DNA of 39,894 nucleotides from Actinomycetota bacterium (lineage in GTDB: Bacteria; Actinomycetota; Actinomycetes; Nanopelagicales; Nanopelagicaceae): the NCBI GenBank assembly GCA_009699375.1, contig WLOF01000006.1:1-39894 (forward strand), given 5' to 3'. Numbering within the stretch: position 1 is the stretch's first letter; every line of letters starts with the position of its first letter. Shown here piece by piece: positions 1 through 7,544 of the stretch. Both the position numbers and the translations under genes were made by a program. The notes beneath the pieces are model-generated. The model had not been told where the DNA came from. It saw nothing but the letters and a program-made list of their open reading frames with translations, and made no database searches.

Positions 1-257
1 AATGCGGCAATGCCAACATAAATAACGATGAACGCTACGAAGCGCCAGCGGTTTGTTCTTGGAATCGTAATGAGATGATCAACTGCGCCGTGGGGAATTC
101 CTATCATGAGGGCAATTACTGATAGGACTACCTGCCAACTGAGATTATTACTGTCTATCAGTGACCTAAAAAGCAGGCTCACAAGAACAGCAAAAAGAAT
201 TGCGAGGTTTGAAAATAGCCGAACACCAGAAAATAGCCGTTGTGGCACCACGCTCAT
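1..257 (-). CDS. blh: Beta-carotene 15,15'-dioxygenase, Brp/Blh family (partial, 3' end outside window)
   Basis: Reading the minus strand from an ATG at 257 gives an open frame running off the window edge (about 85 residues). It begins MSVVPQRLFSGVRLFSNLAI and contains MIGIPHGAVDHLI near residues 52-64. GxPHGAxDH is the hallmark histidine motif of the integral-membrane Brp/Blh family, which cleaves beta-carotene into two retinals using iron-bound histidines. Hydrophobic segments flank the motif. The gene diverges from crtYc and lies about 1.8 kb from the actinorhodopsin, so substrate synthesis, retinal production and the opsin form one locus. A TAGAAT box ends 6 nt before the ATG, which suggests a leaderless mRNA and supports this start. 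The C-terminal half and its other histidines cannot be seen. Confidence 0.9.
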   Translation of the reverse strand, partial: MSVVPQRLFSGVRLFSNLAILFAVLVSLLFRSLIDSNNLSWQVVLSVIALMIGIPHGAVDHLITIPRTNRWRFVAFIVIYVGIAA

Positions 258-263
258 TATTTC

Positions 264-269
264 ATTCTA
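264..269 (-). promoter_or_regulatory. Probable -10 box of a leaderless blh promoter
   Basis: The minus strand reads TAGAAT, then gaaata, then the blh ATG. A -10 hexamer exactly 6 nt before the start places transcription initiation at or next to the A of ATG. No convincing -35 box or Shine-Dalgarno sequence is visible. Confidence 0.6.
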
Positions 270-289
270 GACAATTCTGCGAATAACGG

Positions 290-295
290 AAGAAT
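290..295 (+). promoter_or_regulatory. Possible weak -10 box before crtYc
   Basis: AAGAAT lies 6 nt upstream of the crtYc ATG. It keeps only the A at position 2 and the T at position 6 of the TANNNT consensus. No Shine-Dalgarno sequence is visible, so a leaderless start is possible but weakly supported. Confidence 0.3.
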
Positions 296-301
296 ACGTC
301 C

Positions 302-640
302 ATGACTAAATGGGGCTACGTTGCGATGCTCGCCTTCACCGTTGTGGGCTCATTCTGGTTAGAGATTGCGCTCAAGGTTGGAGTACTGCGTCGAATTAAA
401 CGATTGACTCTCTCGCTCCTTCCAGTGGCTCTTATTTTCCTCACTTGGGATGCTTACGCTGTCGCACACAAACATTGGCGCTTTGATAAGAATCAGATGC
501 TCGGGTTTGTTGGTCCTTTCCAGATCCCTCTCGAGGAGTACCTATTTTTTATTATTGTTCCTGTTGCATGTGTCATGACGCTCGAAGGCGTAAGGCGAGT
601 CAAGAAACATTGGCCAGTTGGTGATGGCGATGAGTTATAG
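302..640 (+). CDS. crtYc: Lycopene beta-cyclase subunit CrtYc
   Basis: This 112-residue membrane protein has about three hydrophobic helices. It carries the two hallmarks of the small heterodimeric lycopene cyclases: LTWDAYAVAHKHWRFD (around residues 47-62) and IPLEEYLFFII (around 75-85). With CrtYd it cyclises the ends of lycopene to give beta-carotene, the precursor of retinal. Actinobacteria use this two-gene form instead of the single CrtY/CrtL enzymes. It overlaps crtYd by 11 nt from the preferred crtYd ATG, so translation is probably coupled. The phytoene synthase and desaturase genes are not in the window. Confidence 0.93.
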   Translation: MTKWGYVAMLAFTVVGSFWLEIALKVGVLRRIKRLTLSLLPVALIFLTWDAYAVAHKHWRFDKNQMLGFVGPFQIPLEEYLFFIIVPVACVMTLEGVRRVKKHWPVGDGDEL

Positions 641-932
641 CGATCTCGCGATAACCGCGATGCTGATAGCAGTAATGTCCGATCTCTTCATCGTGCGTAC
701 ACAACTTCTGACGAAAGCAATTTTCTGGACTTCCTACTCGATTATCTTGCCAATGCAGCTCATTACTAATTGGTGGCTTACTTCACGCTTTATTGTCATT
801 TATAACCCAAATACAATTATCGGAACACGGGTAGCTGGCGCACCAATAGAGGACCTACTCTTTGGCTTTTCATTGGTGCTGACAACTATGTCGATGTGGG
901 TTTATGTTGGAAAGCGCTTCAATCGCAAATAG
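630..932 (+). CDS. crtYd: Lycopene beta-cyclase subunit CrtYd
   Basis: About 100 residues with three hydrophobic segments and the family motif APIEDLLFGF, the equivalent of PLEEYLFF in CrtYc. It also has a TRVAGAPIED loop typical of the second subunit. It acts with CrtYc to make beta-carotene. Possible starts are TTG 618, ATG 624 and ATG 630. I prefer 630 (MSYSDLAITA) because it gives a compact overlap with the crtYc stop, but no clear ribosome-binding site decides it. It ends 3 nt before the convergent small gene at 936, with no terminator in between. Confidence 0.92.
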   Translation: MSYSDLAITAMLIAVMSDLFIVRTQLLTKAIFWTSYSIILPMQLITNWWLTSRFIVIYNPNTIIGTRVAGAPIEDLLFGFSLVLTTMSMWVYVGKRFNRK

Positions 933-935
933 CTT

Positions 936-1172
936 TTAGTTGATAAACGAATAGCCAACAAGCAATAGAACAATTATCCCAACAATAACTTTATTGTTTT
1001 TTTGCTCCAAAAACTTCTTTGTGGGTTGTAAAAAAGTAGCCAATAACAAGAACGCTCCTGGAACTATGATGCTGAGGCTGTGTAAGACCACGCTATTGTG
1101 TCCAGTTTGATAACGCATATTAATAAGGCCCAGCGCAACTAAAAGATATCCGCCAAATCGAAGGTTTGTCAT
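936..1172 (-). CDS. Small hypothetical membrane protein (78 aa)
   Basis: No family recognised. The product has three hydrophobic stretches (about residues 8-20, 30-48 and 61-77) and a basic loop QPTKKFLEQKNNK between the last two. It lies between crtYd and actinorhodopsin, on the rhodopsin strand but downstream of the rhodopsin terminator, so it needs its own promoter. A TAGGAT box sits 6 nt upstream of its ATG, the same leaderless layout seen at blh, moeA, purU and others in this window, which is the best evidence that the gene is real. A link to phototrophy is only suggested by position. Confidence 0.65.
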   Translation of the reverse strand: MTNLRFGGYLLVALGLINMRYQTGHNSVVLHSLSIIVPGAFLLLATFLQPTKKFLEQKNNKVIVGIIVLLLVGYSFIN

Positions 1173-1178
1173 TTCCCT

Positions 1179-1184
1179 ATCCTA
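1179..1184 (-). promoter_or_regulatory. Probable -10 box of a leaderless promoter for the 78-aa membrane protein
   Basis: The minus strand reads TAGGAT, agggaa, ATG. The 6-nt spacing implies transcription starting at the ATG. It lies just beyond the actinorhodopsin terminator. Confidence 0.5.
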
Positions 1185-1192
1185 ACTGATTA

Positions 1193-1236
1193 AGCATAAA
1201 AATAAGGAGGGGCGCCAATTGCTTGGCGCCCCTCCT
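1193..1236 (-). terminator. Intrinsic terminator of the actinorhodopsin transcript
   Basis: A perfect 14-bp stem (1205-1218 with 1223-1236, GC-rich core GGGGCGCC) closes a 4-nt loop. On the minus strand it is followed by a T-rich tract (TTATTTTTATG, 1193-1205). It begins 29 nt after the actinorhodopsin stop codon. It is the strongest terminator seen in the window, consistent with a heavily transcribed opsin gene. Confidence 0.92.
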
Positions 1237-1264
1237 ATTAAGAGATTTAATTAGTTTTAACTAA

Positions 1265-2038
1265 TTAGTGATCGTCCTTCATGCCTTCAGCAACAGACTT
1301 CATCTTTGCAATCTTGTAGATTGTTAGACCGAATACGCACTTAGCAAGTACGTCTGCAACTGTGTAACCAATCTGGCGATCAGTAAAGAGCATGGCCATC
1401 TGGCTTGTAGATGGATCCTTTACCAAGATTGGGATCAAGTATGAAACTGGGTAAACGCCCCATGTGGCGAGCAAGAGCCAGCGCAAGCGGCCGACAGTTG
1501 CTGCAACACCTTCAGGTTGACGTTCCAATGACTTTGTTAGTTCTGCGAAGAGAACATAAAGAATGTAAAGGAATGGAATTGTTGATAAGATTCCGTAGAG
1601 AATCTTTGTTCCATTGACTGATGAAATTTCTCCTGGGTAACCCAAGATGATCATCGCTGCAGATGCAGGAACTAAGCGATAAATCAATGACTTAGAAACT
1701 GCCTTGGCAAGGCCAAGAACTGCAATTACTTCTACGAGAAGTAGTGGGACTGTAAGGATCCAGTCAACATAGCGATATGCCTCGTTGAATGAACCTTGTG
1801 ATGTTCCGAGAGTAACTGCTTCCTTCATTGATGATTCGTTGAAGGAGTTGAAGATTCGGAAGTAGTGATAAGCGGCAATAAAAGTCACCATTGATGACAT
1901 AACTAGTGCAGCGCGATACTTAGGTAGAACGCGGGATTGCGATACCAATGTATAAACGGTGCAAGCAAGCATCGAAATTAGGCCAAAGGAGAAAATGTTG
2001 TAGAGAGAACTCCATTGACTACTTGAGAGTTGTAGCAT
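1265..2038 (-). CDS. actR: Actinorhodopsin, light-driven proton pump
   Basis: A 257-residue seven-helix microbial rhodopsin. The retinal Schiff-base lysine is K233 in ADVLAKCVFG. The helix C motif RYVDWILTVPLLLVE gives D92 (proton acceptor), T96 and E103 (proton donor), the D-T-E signature of outward proton pumps. H58 matches the His that pairs with the acceptor Asp in proteorhodopsins. The spectral-tuning position eight residues after D92 is Leu100, which in proteorhodopsins gives green absorption. Helix E carries STIPFLYILYVLF, typical of the xanthorhodopsin/actinorhodopsin group. An SD (GGAGG) lies 9 nt before the ATG, inside a possible hairpin. Retinal would come from CrtYc/CrtYd and Blh nearby. 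Whether it binds a carotenoid antenna cannot be told by eye. Confidence 0.97.
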   Translation of the reverse strand: MLQLSSSQWSSLYNIFSFGLISMLACTVYTLVSQSRVLPKYRAALVMSSMVTFIAAYHYFRIFNSFNESSMKEAVTLGTSQGSFNEAYRYVDWILTVPLLLVEVIAVLGLAKAVSKSLIYRLVPASAAMIILGYPGEISSVNGTKILYGILSTIPFLYILYVLFAELTKSLERQPEGVAATVGRLRWLLLATWGVYPVSYLIPILVKDPSTSQMAMLFTDRQIGYTVADVLAKCVFGLTIYKIAKMKSVAEGMKDDH

Positions 2039-2042
2039 TTAG

Positions 2043-2077
2043 CAATGCCTCCATGAGGTGTGGGTCCAACCGCATTG
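2043..2077 (-). promoter_or_regulatory. Nested hairpin enclosing the actinorhodopsin ribosome-binding site
   Basis: In the mRNA, CAATGC (2077-2072) can pair with GCATTG (2048-2043). Inside this, CCTC (2058-2055) can pair with GAGG (2051-2048), which is most of the Shine-Dalgarno sequence. Base 2048 is shared, so the two helices would stack or compete. The start codon lies just outside. It may modulate opsin translation. The pairing is seen in the sequence; the function is inference. Confidence 0.35.
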
Positions 2078-2225
2078 TTGCGACCGGGCTCAGGAAGGGC
2101 GAAGGGTCGGGGATTGGTGACCTCTGCCACTCTGAACGAGAATATTGTGAAGGAAAACTCAGGCTTCTGCCACCTGAAACAAAGGAAATTCTCAAAATCA
2201 CCACCTTTTTTTCATTGCCTCTGCG

Positions 2226-2259
2226 CAAAAAATCAAGGCAAAAGCACATTTCTGCCTTG
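2226..2259 (-). terminator. Intrinsic terminator of the ppx-udgB transcript
   Basis: On the minus strand CAAGGCAGAA pairs with TTTTGCCTTG (10 bp, one G-U pair) around a 6-nt loop and is followed by ATTTTTT. It lies about 55 nt after the udgB stop codon. It should end the long mfd-to-udgB run before the actinorhodopsin leader begins. The remaining sequence from 2039 to 2225 is non-coding leader and promoter of actinorhodopsin. No -35/-10 pair stands out; TATTCT near 2143-2148 is one possible -10. Confidence 0.75.
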
Positions 2260-2313
2260 AGTGCGGTGCCCCAAAAACAGGGCTAAGGATGCCGTGATAC
2301 TTAAAGAAAAACC

Positions 2314-3123
2314 CTATCCCACTGACTGCGAAAACTTGGCAGCTTTTTTTAACACAGAGTCCAACATCGTTGTTGTGAGTTTTCCTGTAAAAGTATTTTG
2401 CTGACTGGGGTGATAACTCGCAATAAGGAGGTAGTCAACTCCTTCATGTCTGTATCGAAATTCTGCACCATGACCGAATTTGGTAGTTGTAAGGGGATGT
2501 CCCAACTCGCGAAGAGTTGTGAAAAGCGCGCTCCATGCGAATGATCCAAGGCCGACAAATGCTCGAGTTGTTGGGAGTGCTAATTCGAATTCACGTAAAA
2601 GCCAAGGCGCGCACGTATCACGTTCATCATTGCTTGGCTTGTTATCTGGAGGTGCGCAGCGCACTGCAGTAGTAATTCTTGTGTGCTTCAGTTCTTGCTT
2701 GTCATCTTTATGAATGCTTGTTCCAATTTTTGCAATTCCGATCCGATGAAGTGAACCAAATAACCAATCACCAGAAGGATCTCCCGTAAAAACTCTGCCT
2801 GTGCGATTTGCACCATGTGCACCAGGTGCTAAACCGATAATCAACATTCGCGGTTTATTCGATCCAAATCCACTAATGGGTTTTCCCCAATAATCCTGAT
2901 CCAGGTACGCCTTACGTTTTGTAATTGCTATTTCTTCCCGCCAAGTAACCAAGCGAGGACAGGCAAAACAGTTTGTGATGTGTTGATCTAGTTGATTGAG
3001 TGACGTGGTGGCATGCGCAACTTTAGGCAACTGGCTTTTCTTAATGCGAACCTCAGTTGAGTTCTTACGAGGAGGCAAGTGACCAAGCAATTCCGTCGAG
3101 AATATCTGTCTCACATGCAACAA
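2314..3123 (-). CDS. udgB: Uracil-DNA glycosylase, family 5 (UdgB type)
   Basis: The motif GLAPGAHGANRTGRVFTGD (about residues 97-115) is diagnostic of family 5 uracil-DNA glycosylases, which lack the usual Asp/Asn that activates water in motif A. The second motif HPSQQN follows near residue 239. Cysteines for the family's [4Fe-4S] cluster are visible in CFACPRLV and in RCAPPD...C. The enzyme removes uracil, and in family 5 also hypoxanthine, from DNA in base-excision repair. The predicted start overlaps ppx by 59 nt and adds about 50 residues before the first cluster Cys, so the true start may lie downstream at an alternative TTG or GTG. It is the last gene of the mfd run and is followed by a terminator. 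Confidence 0.88.
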   Translation of the reverse strand: MLHVRQIFSTELLGHLPPRKNSTEVRIKKSQLPKVAHATTSLNQLDQHITNCFACPRLVTWREEIAITKRKAYLDQDYWGKPISGFGSNKPRMLIIGLAPGAHGANRTGRVFTGDPSGDWLFGSLHRIGIAKIGTSIHKDDKQELKHTRITTAVRCAPPDNKPSNDERDTCAPWLLREFELALPTTRAFVGLGSFAWSALFTTLRELGHPLTTTKFGHGAEFRYRHEGVDYLLIASYHPSQQNTFTGKLTTTMLDSVLKKAAKFSQSVG

Positions 3124-3979
3124 ACTCTTTTGCGCCCGTTGCAGACATTACTTGTGACAAAACCAGGGATCCTGCTGTAATAACATCGACTCGGCCAGGG
3201 TGCATATAACCCAAATTAGCCCTCTGATCTCTTGTCATTTCTAAAAACATCTGCGAAATCTCATGCACTTTTTCTGCAGATACCCTCGATAAATGAATAG
3301 CGTGACGATCATACGAATCCAACGCTAGTGACGCGGCTGCAACGGTAGTAGCAGTACCAGCGACTGCAACTAAAGTTTTGGCTTTCTTTAGTGGAACGCT
3401 TTGTCCAGCTAAGGCAATGGCTTCTTGAATATCGGAAGTTGCGGATGCAATCTCTTTTTGAGTTGGTGGATCAGATTTAAAATGACGTTCAGACATGCGA
3501 ACACATCCGATGTTGACACTCTTTGCAGATTCAACACTTACTCCACCAAAAACAAACTCCGTAGATCCTCCCCCAATATCAACAACAAGAAATGGTGCAC
3601 CACTTGTTGGCAATTCCTTAGTCGCGCCTTGAAAAGAAAGTGTTGCTTCTTCGTCTCCAGAAATAACTTCAGGGTAAAGGCCTAGACGCTCATGAACACC
3701 GTTTAGAAATAAGTCACGATTAGTTGCGTCCCTGGAGGCGCTGGTGGCGCAGAATCGAATTTTCTCAACACCTCTGCGCGCGATGTCAGCTGCAAATTGG
3801 TCAACTGCCTTGAGGGTGCGCGCGATTGCATCAGGGTGAAATTGACCAGTTTCATCAACTCCTTGTCCAAGTCGAACTATTTCCATTGTTCGATAAATTT
3901 CGCGGAAATTCGCCCCATCAATATCAGCTACAAGTAGTCGAATTGAATTTGTTCCGCAGTCAATGGCAGCTACGCGCAT
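3065..3979 (-). CDS. ppx: Exopolyphosphatase / guanosine pentaphosphate phosphohydrolase (Ppx/GppA family)
   Basis: A 304-residue single-module Ppx/GppA protein of the ASKHA fold. The phosphate-1 loop is MRVAAIDCGTNSIRLLV at the N-terminus. The second loop is LVVDIGGGSTEFV (around residues 130-142). Catalytic-type acidic positions are present in SGDEEATLSFQGA (around 107-119). It lacks the C-terminal HD domain of longer GppA proteins, like the short actinobacterial Ppx proteins such as Rv1026. It hydrolyses polyphosphate or pppGpp; the substrate cannot be assigned from sequence. The ATG overlaps the DUF501 stop by one base (TAATG), indicating translational coupling. Confidence 0.92.
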   Translation of the reverse strand: MRVAAIDCGTNSIRLLVADIDGANFREIYRTMEIVRLGQGVDETGQFHPDAIARTLKAVDQFAADIARRGVEKIRFCATSASRDATNRDLFLNGVHERLGLYPEVISGDEEATLSFQGATKELPTSGAPFLVVDIGGGSTEFVFGGVSVESAKSVNIGCVRMSERHFKSDPPTQKEIASATSDIQEAIALAGQSVPLKKAKTLVAVAGTATTVAAASLALDSYDRHAIHLSRVSAEKVHEISQMFLEMTRDQRANLGYMHPGRVDVITAGSLVLSQVMSATGAKEFVACETDILDGIAWSLASS

Positions 3980-4497
3980 TATTTTTCGTTCCCACTAACG
4001 TTTTCGCAACATGGTTGATCCGTCCACCATTTCGCAAGTTGCGCCAGCGCTTCATCTCCAAGTGGATTAACGCCTTGACCAGCGCTGAGAGAGTGGGCAA
4101 CAAGTGAATGAAGGCACTTCACTCGATCCGGCATTCCACCTGCAGAGATATCTTCAAGTTCTGGAACATCGATACCTAGCGCACTTCGCGCTGCAATGTA
4201 ATCATCGTGTGCAGCATGATATTGACCAGCTAAATCTAGATCGGTCAGAAGTCGCTGATTCATTGTGTTCATGAGGCCACTGGATTCAAGAGTTGATATT
4301 GCTCCAGTTAAACGTGGACAAGTCGCGTAATAGAAGGTGGGAAAAGGGGTTCCGTCTGCCAATCGTGGCTCTGTTTCAACAACAGCAGGTTCGCCACAAG
4401 GACATCTATAAGCAATTGCATGCACGTCCCTAGGAGTTCGCCCTAACTGTATTTCAATACTATCAAGATCAGATTGCGTGGCTTTCTCCTGGCTCAC
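3979..4497 (-). CDS. DUF501 protein
   Basis: 172 residues, starting VSQEKATQSDLDSIEIQLGR. It matches the actinobacterial DUF501 family, which sits between ftsB and ppx as Rv1025 does in M. tuberculosis. Visible features are RCPCGEPAV and FYYATCPRLTGAISTLE in the N-terminal half and a Cys near ..VKCLHSLVAHSL. The Cys-containing motifs might bind metal, but no activity is known to me. I chose GTG 4497 over a longer TTG start at 4542 because the GTGA overlap with the ftsB stop is the normal coupling geometry and the longer form adds unconserved-looking sequence. Confidence 0.88.
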   Translation of the reverse strand: MSQEKATQSDLDSIEIQLGRTPRDVHAIAYRCPCGEPAVVETEPRLADGTPFPTFYYATCPRLTGAISTLESSGLMNTMNQRLLTDLDLAGQYHAAHDDYIAARSALGIDVPELEDISAGGMPDRVKCLHSLVAHSLSAGQGVNPLGDEALAQLAKWWTDQPCCENVSGNEK

Positions 4498-4943
4498 AAA
4501 TTTTGCACTTCTGTAATAGATGAAATTACTCTGTTGTACCAAGGAAGTCCGCTTGGTAAATCTTTAGATACGGCAGTTTTCGGAGCGCTTTGCGTTCCTT
4601 GAGTTGAATCAGTAACGATGTATTGACGCTCTCCTGGCATAATGAAATGTAATCTTTCGCGCGCTTGCGATTTGATATATGCAGGATCTCTCCATCGTTC
4701 TAGTTCGCGTTTGGCTTCCGCAAGAGCAAGATCACCCGAATGAAGTTGGGCCTTAACTGCATTTATTTGTGCTCTTTGAGCAAAATATCGCTGAGTCGGT
4801 GGAGCTAAAGTAAATGCAAGAATAAATAAAATGATCCCAAGTGTGAGCGAACGACCAGATCCCCTGGTTCGGGAATTATTACGAGAGCGCGAAAATCGAG
4901 AACGACGCGGACCTCGAGCATAAGGTGATCGACGCGTTACCAA
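4494..4943 (-). CDS. ftsB: FtsB/DivIC-family septum formation initiator
   Basis: A 149-residue bitopic membrane protein. It has a highly basic, Arg/Ser-rich cytoplasmic tail (residues 1-32), one membrane helix (about 34-50), a short heptad-like coiled coil (about 56-85) and the family segment DPAYIKSQARERLHF followed by MPGE. FtsB joins FtsL and FtsQ in the divisome and helps activate septal peptidoglycan synthesis. The C-terminal 40 residues are Ser/Thr-rich and less recognisable. It follows eno by 3 nt and overlaps DUF501 by 4 nt, as in the mycobacterial eno-Rv1024-Rv1025 order. Confidence 0.9.
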   Translation of the reverse strand: MVTRRSPYARGPRRSRFSRSRNNSRTRGSGRSLTLGIILFILAFTLAPPTQRYFAQRAQINAVKAQLHSGDLALAEAKRELERWRDPAYIKSQARERLHFIMPGERQYIVTDSTQGTQSAPKTAVSKDLPSGLPWYNRVISSITEVQNL

Positions 4944-4946
4944 AAT

Positions 4947-6251
<1,305 letters not shown>

Positions 6252-6285
6252 TCACACCCATGCATGCAACAGCATGTCGAGAGGC

Positions 6286-6939
6286 TTATCGTACCGTGCT
6301 TTCAATTTGGGTTATCTCAGCGATTAAACCGCGAGCCGCATCTCTTAGCGCGCCTTCTGGATCAACGCCGTTCTCTTGTGCCCAAGCGATAGTCGCTAAT
6401 AGAACTTCACCAACTGATTCTTTAGTTGCTTGCGCCGGTTTCACAATTTCTGTAGGAATGGTTAGCGAAAGTTTGTTTTTCTCTGCTCTATATAGCAATT
6501 TACTTACCAAGGTTAATGCGGGCTGAGCCAAGGGAACTCCGTCAACTGCAGACGTTCGCCCCTTTTCGATCGCCTTTAAGGCTTCCCAATTTTCGAGTAC
6601 TTCATCACTTGATGAAACTTTCACATCACCAAACACATGAGGGTGGCGGCGAATAAGTTTGTCTGCAACTTTCTCGGCTACATCTTCAATCGAAAACGGT
6701 TCTGTCGGATGTTCTTGAGCAATTCGCGCATGAAAATAGACTTGAAGTAAAACATCGCCCAGTTCTTCAAGCATTGCTTCTCGGTCGGTAGTTTCGACTG
6801 CCTCAATATATTCGTAAGACTCTTCTAGCAAAAACTTAATGAGTGTTTCGTGTGTCTGCTCTGCATCCCAAACACAACCGCCTGGAGAACGTAATTGGTC
6901 CATCACTGCAACGAGGCGTTGCAAGTGAGATTGCGTCAT
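6286..6939 (-). CDS. mazG: Nucleoside triphosphate pyrophosphohydrolase MazG
   Basis: 217 residues with one clear MazG domain: CVWDAEQTHETLIKFLLEES, then EYIEAVE and EELGDVLLQVYFHARIA, which supply the EExxE and ExxD metal-binding acids, and RRHPHVFGDV. The enzyme hydrolyses NTPs or dNTPs to the monophosphate and pyrophosphate, acting as housecleaning or in alarmone balance. At this length the second half (about 135-217) is only a remnant of a second repeat. It overlaps the preceding lipoprotein gene by 4 nt (ATGA). Confidence 0.93.
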   Translation of the reverse strand: MTQSHLQRLVAVMDQLRSPGGCVWDAEQTHETLIKFLLEESYEYIEAVETTDREAMLEELGDVLLQVYFHARIAQEHPTEPFSIEDVAEKVADKLIRRHPHVFGDVKVSSSDEVLENWEALKAIEKGRTSAVDGVPLAQPALTLVSKLLYRAEKNKLSLTIPTEIVKPAQATKESVGEVLLATIAWAQENGVDPEGALRDAARGLIAEITQIESTVR

Positions 6940-7544
6940 GGTGTTGCGGCTGGACTTACTGCTGAGTTTGCAGAATCTACAGCCACGAGGTCAGCCATCG
7001 CATAATCCCATTTTCCATAGCGCGGATTAACATCAATCTTCTCCTTAGCTGCTTTAGCTGCAACTAATCTTTGGATTTGATCATTAACGCTGTTCTTATC
7101 TACTCCAGCAGCAACTGCCGCTTCTCCAATTTTGTCTGAAAGAATAAGAAGTTCTAGATAGGCATCAAGATCTACTGACGCAATATTTGCGCCTGCGAGT
7201 GCATTTGGTAGCCCATTTTCTCCACCAACTTGTTTCACGATGCTAGCTCGACGTGCATCTATTTCTGCTTTGGTCACTTTCATTTTTGCTTCTGAAGCAA
7301 TCTGACGAAAGAGTACAGAAATCAAATGAAATCGAAGTTGTCCACGAGTTAAATCTTCGCCAGTTTGCAACTGCATGCCAGCTTGATCCGTGCCAACTCG
7401 CTCTGCTAAAACCGTATCGATGCTCTTTTGAAGATCCGCTTGTGTAATTTTTGTAGATCCAACTGTGGCTGCAACGTTTACATGCGAACAACCTGTAAGA
7501 ATCATTGCGCTTGCAATTGTTAGCGCTACAAGTACTTTCTTCAC
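6936..7544 (-). CDS. SurA N-terminal-like lipoprotein
   Basis: 202 residues. The N-terminus MKKVLVALTIASAMILTGC is a lipoprotein signal peptide with lipobox LTGC (Cys19), so the mature protein should be anchored outside the membrane. The body resembles the SurA/PrsA N-terminal chaperone domain: VNVAATVGSTKITQADLQKS, then helices with KVTKAEIDARRA. No peptidyl-prolyl isomerase domain follows. A periplasmic-type folding role is inferred. It lies between mfd and mazG with 4-nt overlaps on both sides. M. tuberculosis has lipoprotein LpqU at a comparable place, though LpqU is a different family as I recall. Confidence 0.8.
   Translation of the reverse strand: MKKVLVALTIASAMILTGCSHVNVAATVGSTKITQADLQKSIDTVLAERVGTDQAGMQLQTGEDLTRGQLRFHLISVLFRQIASEAKMKVTKAEIDARRASIVKQVGGENGLPNALAGANIASVDLDAYLELLILSDKIGEAAVAAGVDKNSVNDQIQRLVAAKAAKEKIDVNPRYGKWDYAMADLVAVDSANSAVSPAATP

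Noticed and set aside
2041-2200. Possible cobalamin-type riboswitch, because of GCCAC/CAGG-like pieces
   Set aside because: The pieces are not in the order or spacing of the B12 box or any class I know, and the downstream gene is not a cobalamin gene.
2019-2249. 76-codon ORF on the minus strand across the actinorhodopsin leader and start
   Set aside because: It overlaps the opsin start in another frame, crosses the leader hairpins, has no recognisable domain and no start signal. The non-coding leader explanation is better.
1948-2286. Plus-strand ORF opposite the opsin 5' end
   Set aside because: A shadow of the opsin and its leader with odd composition and no start signal.
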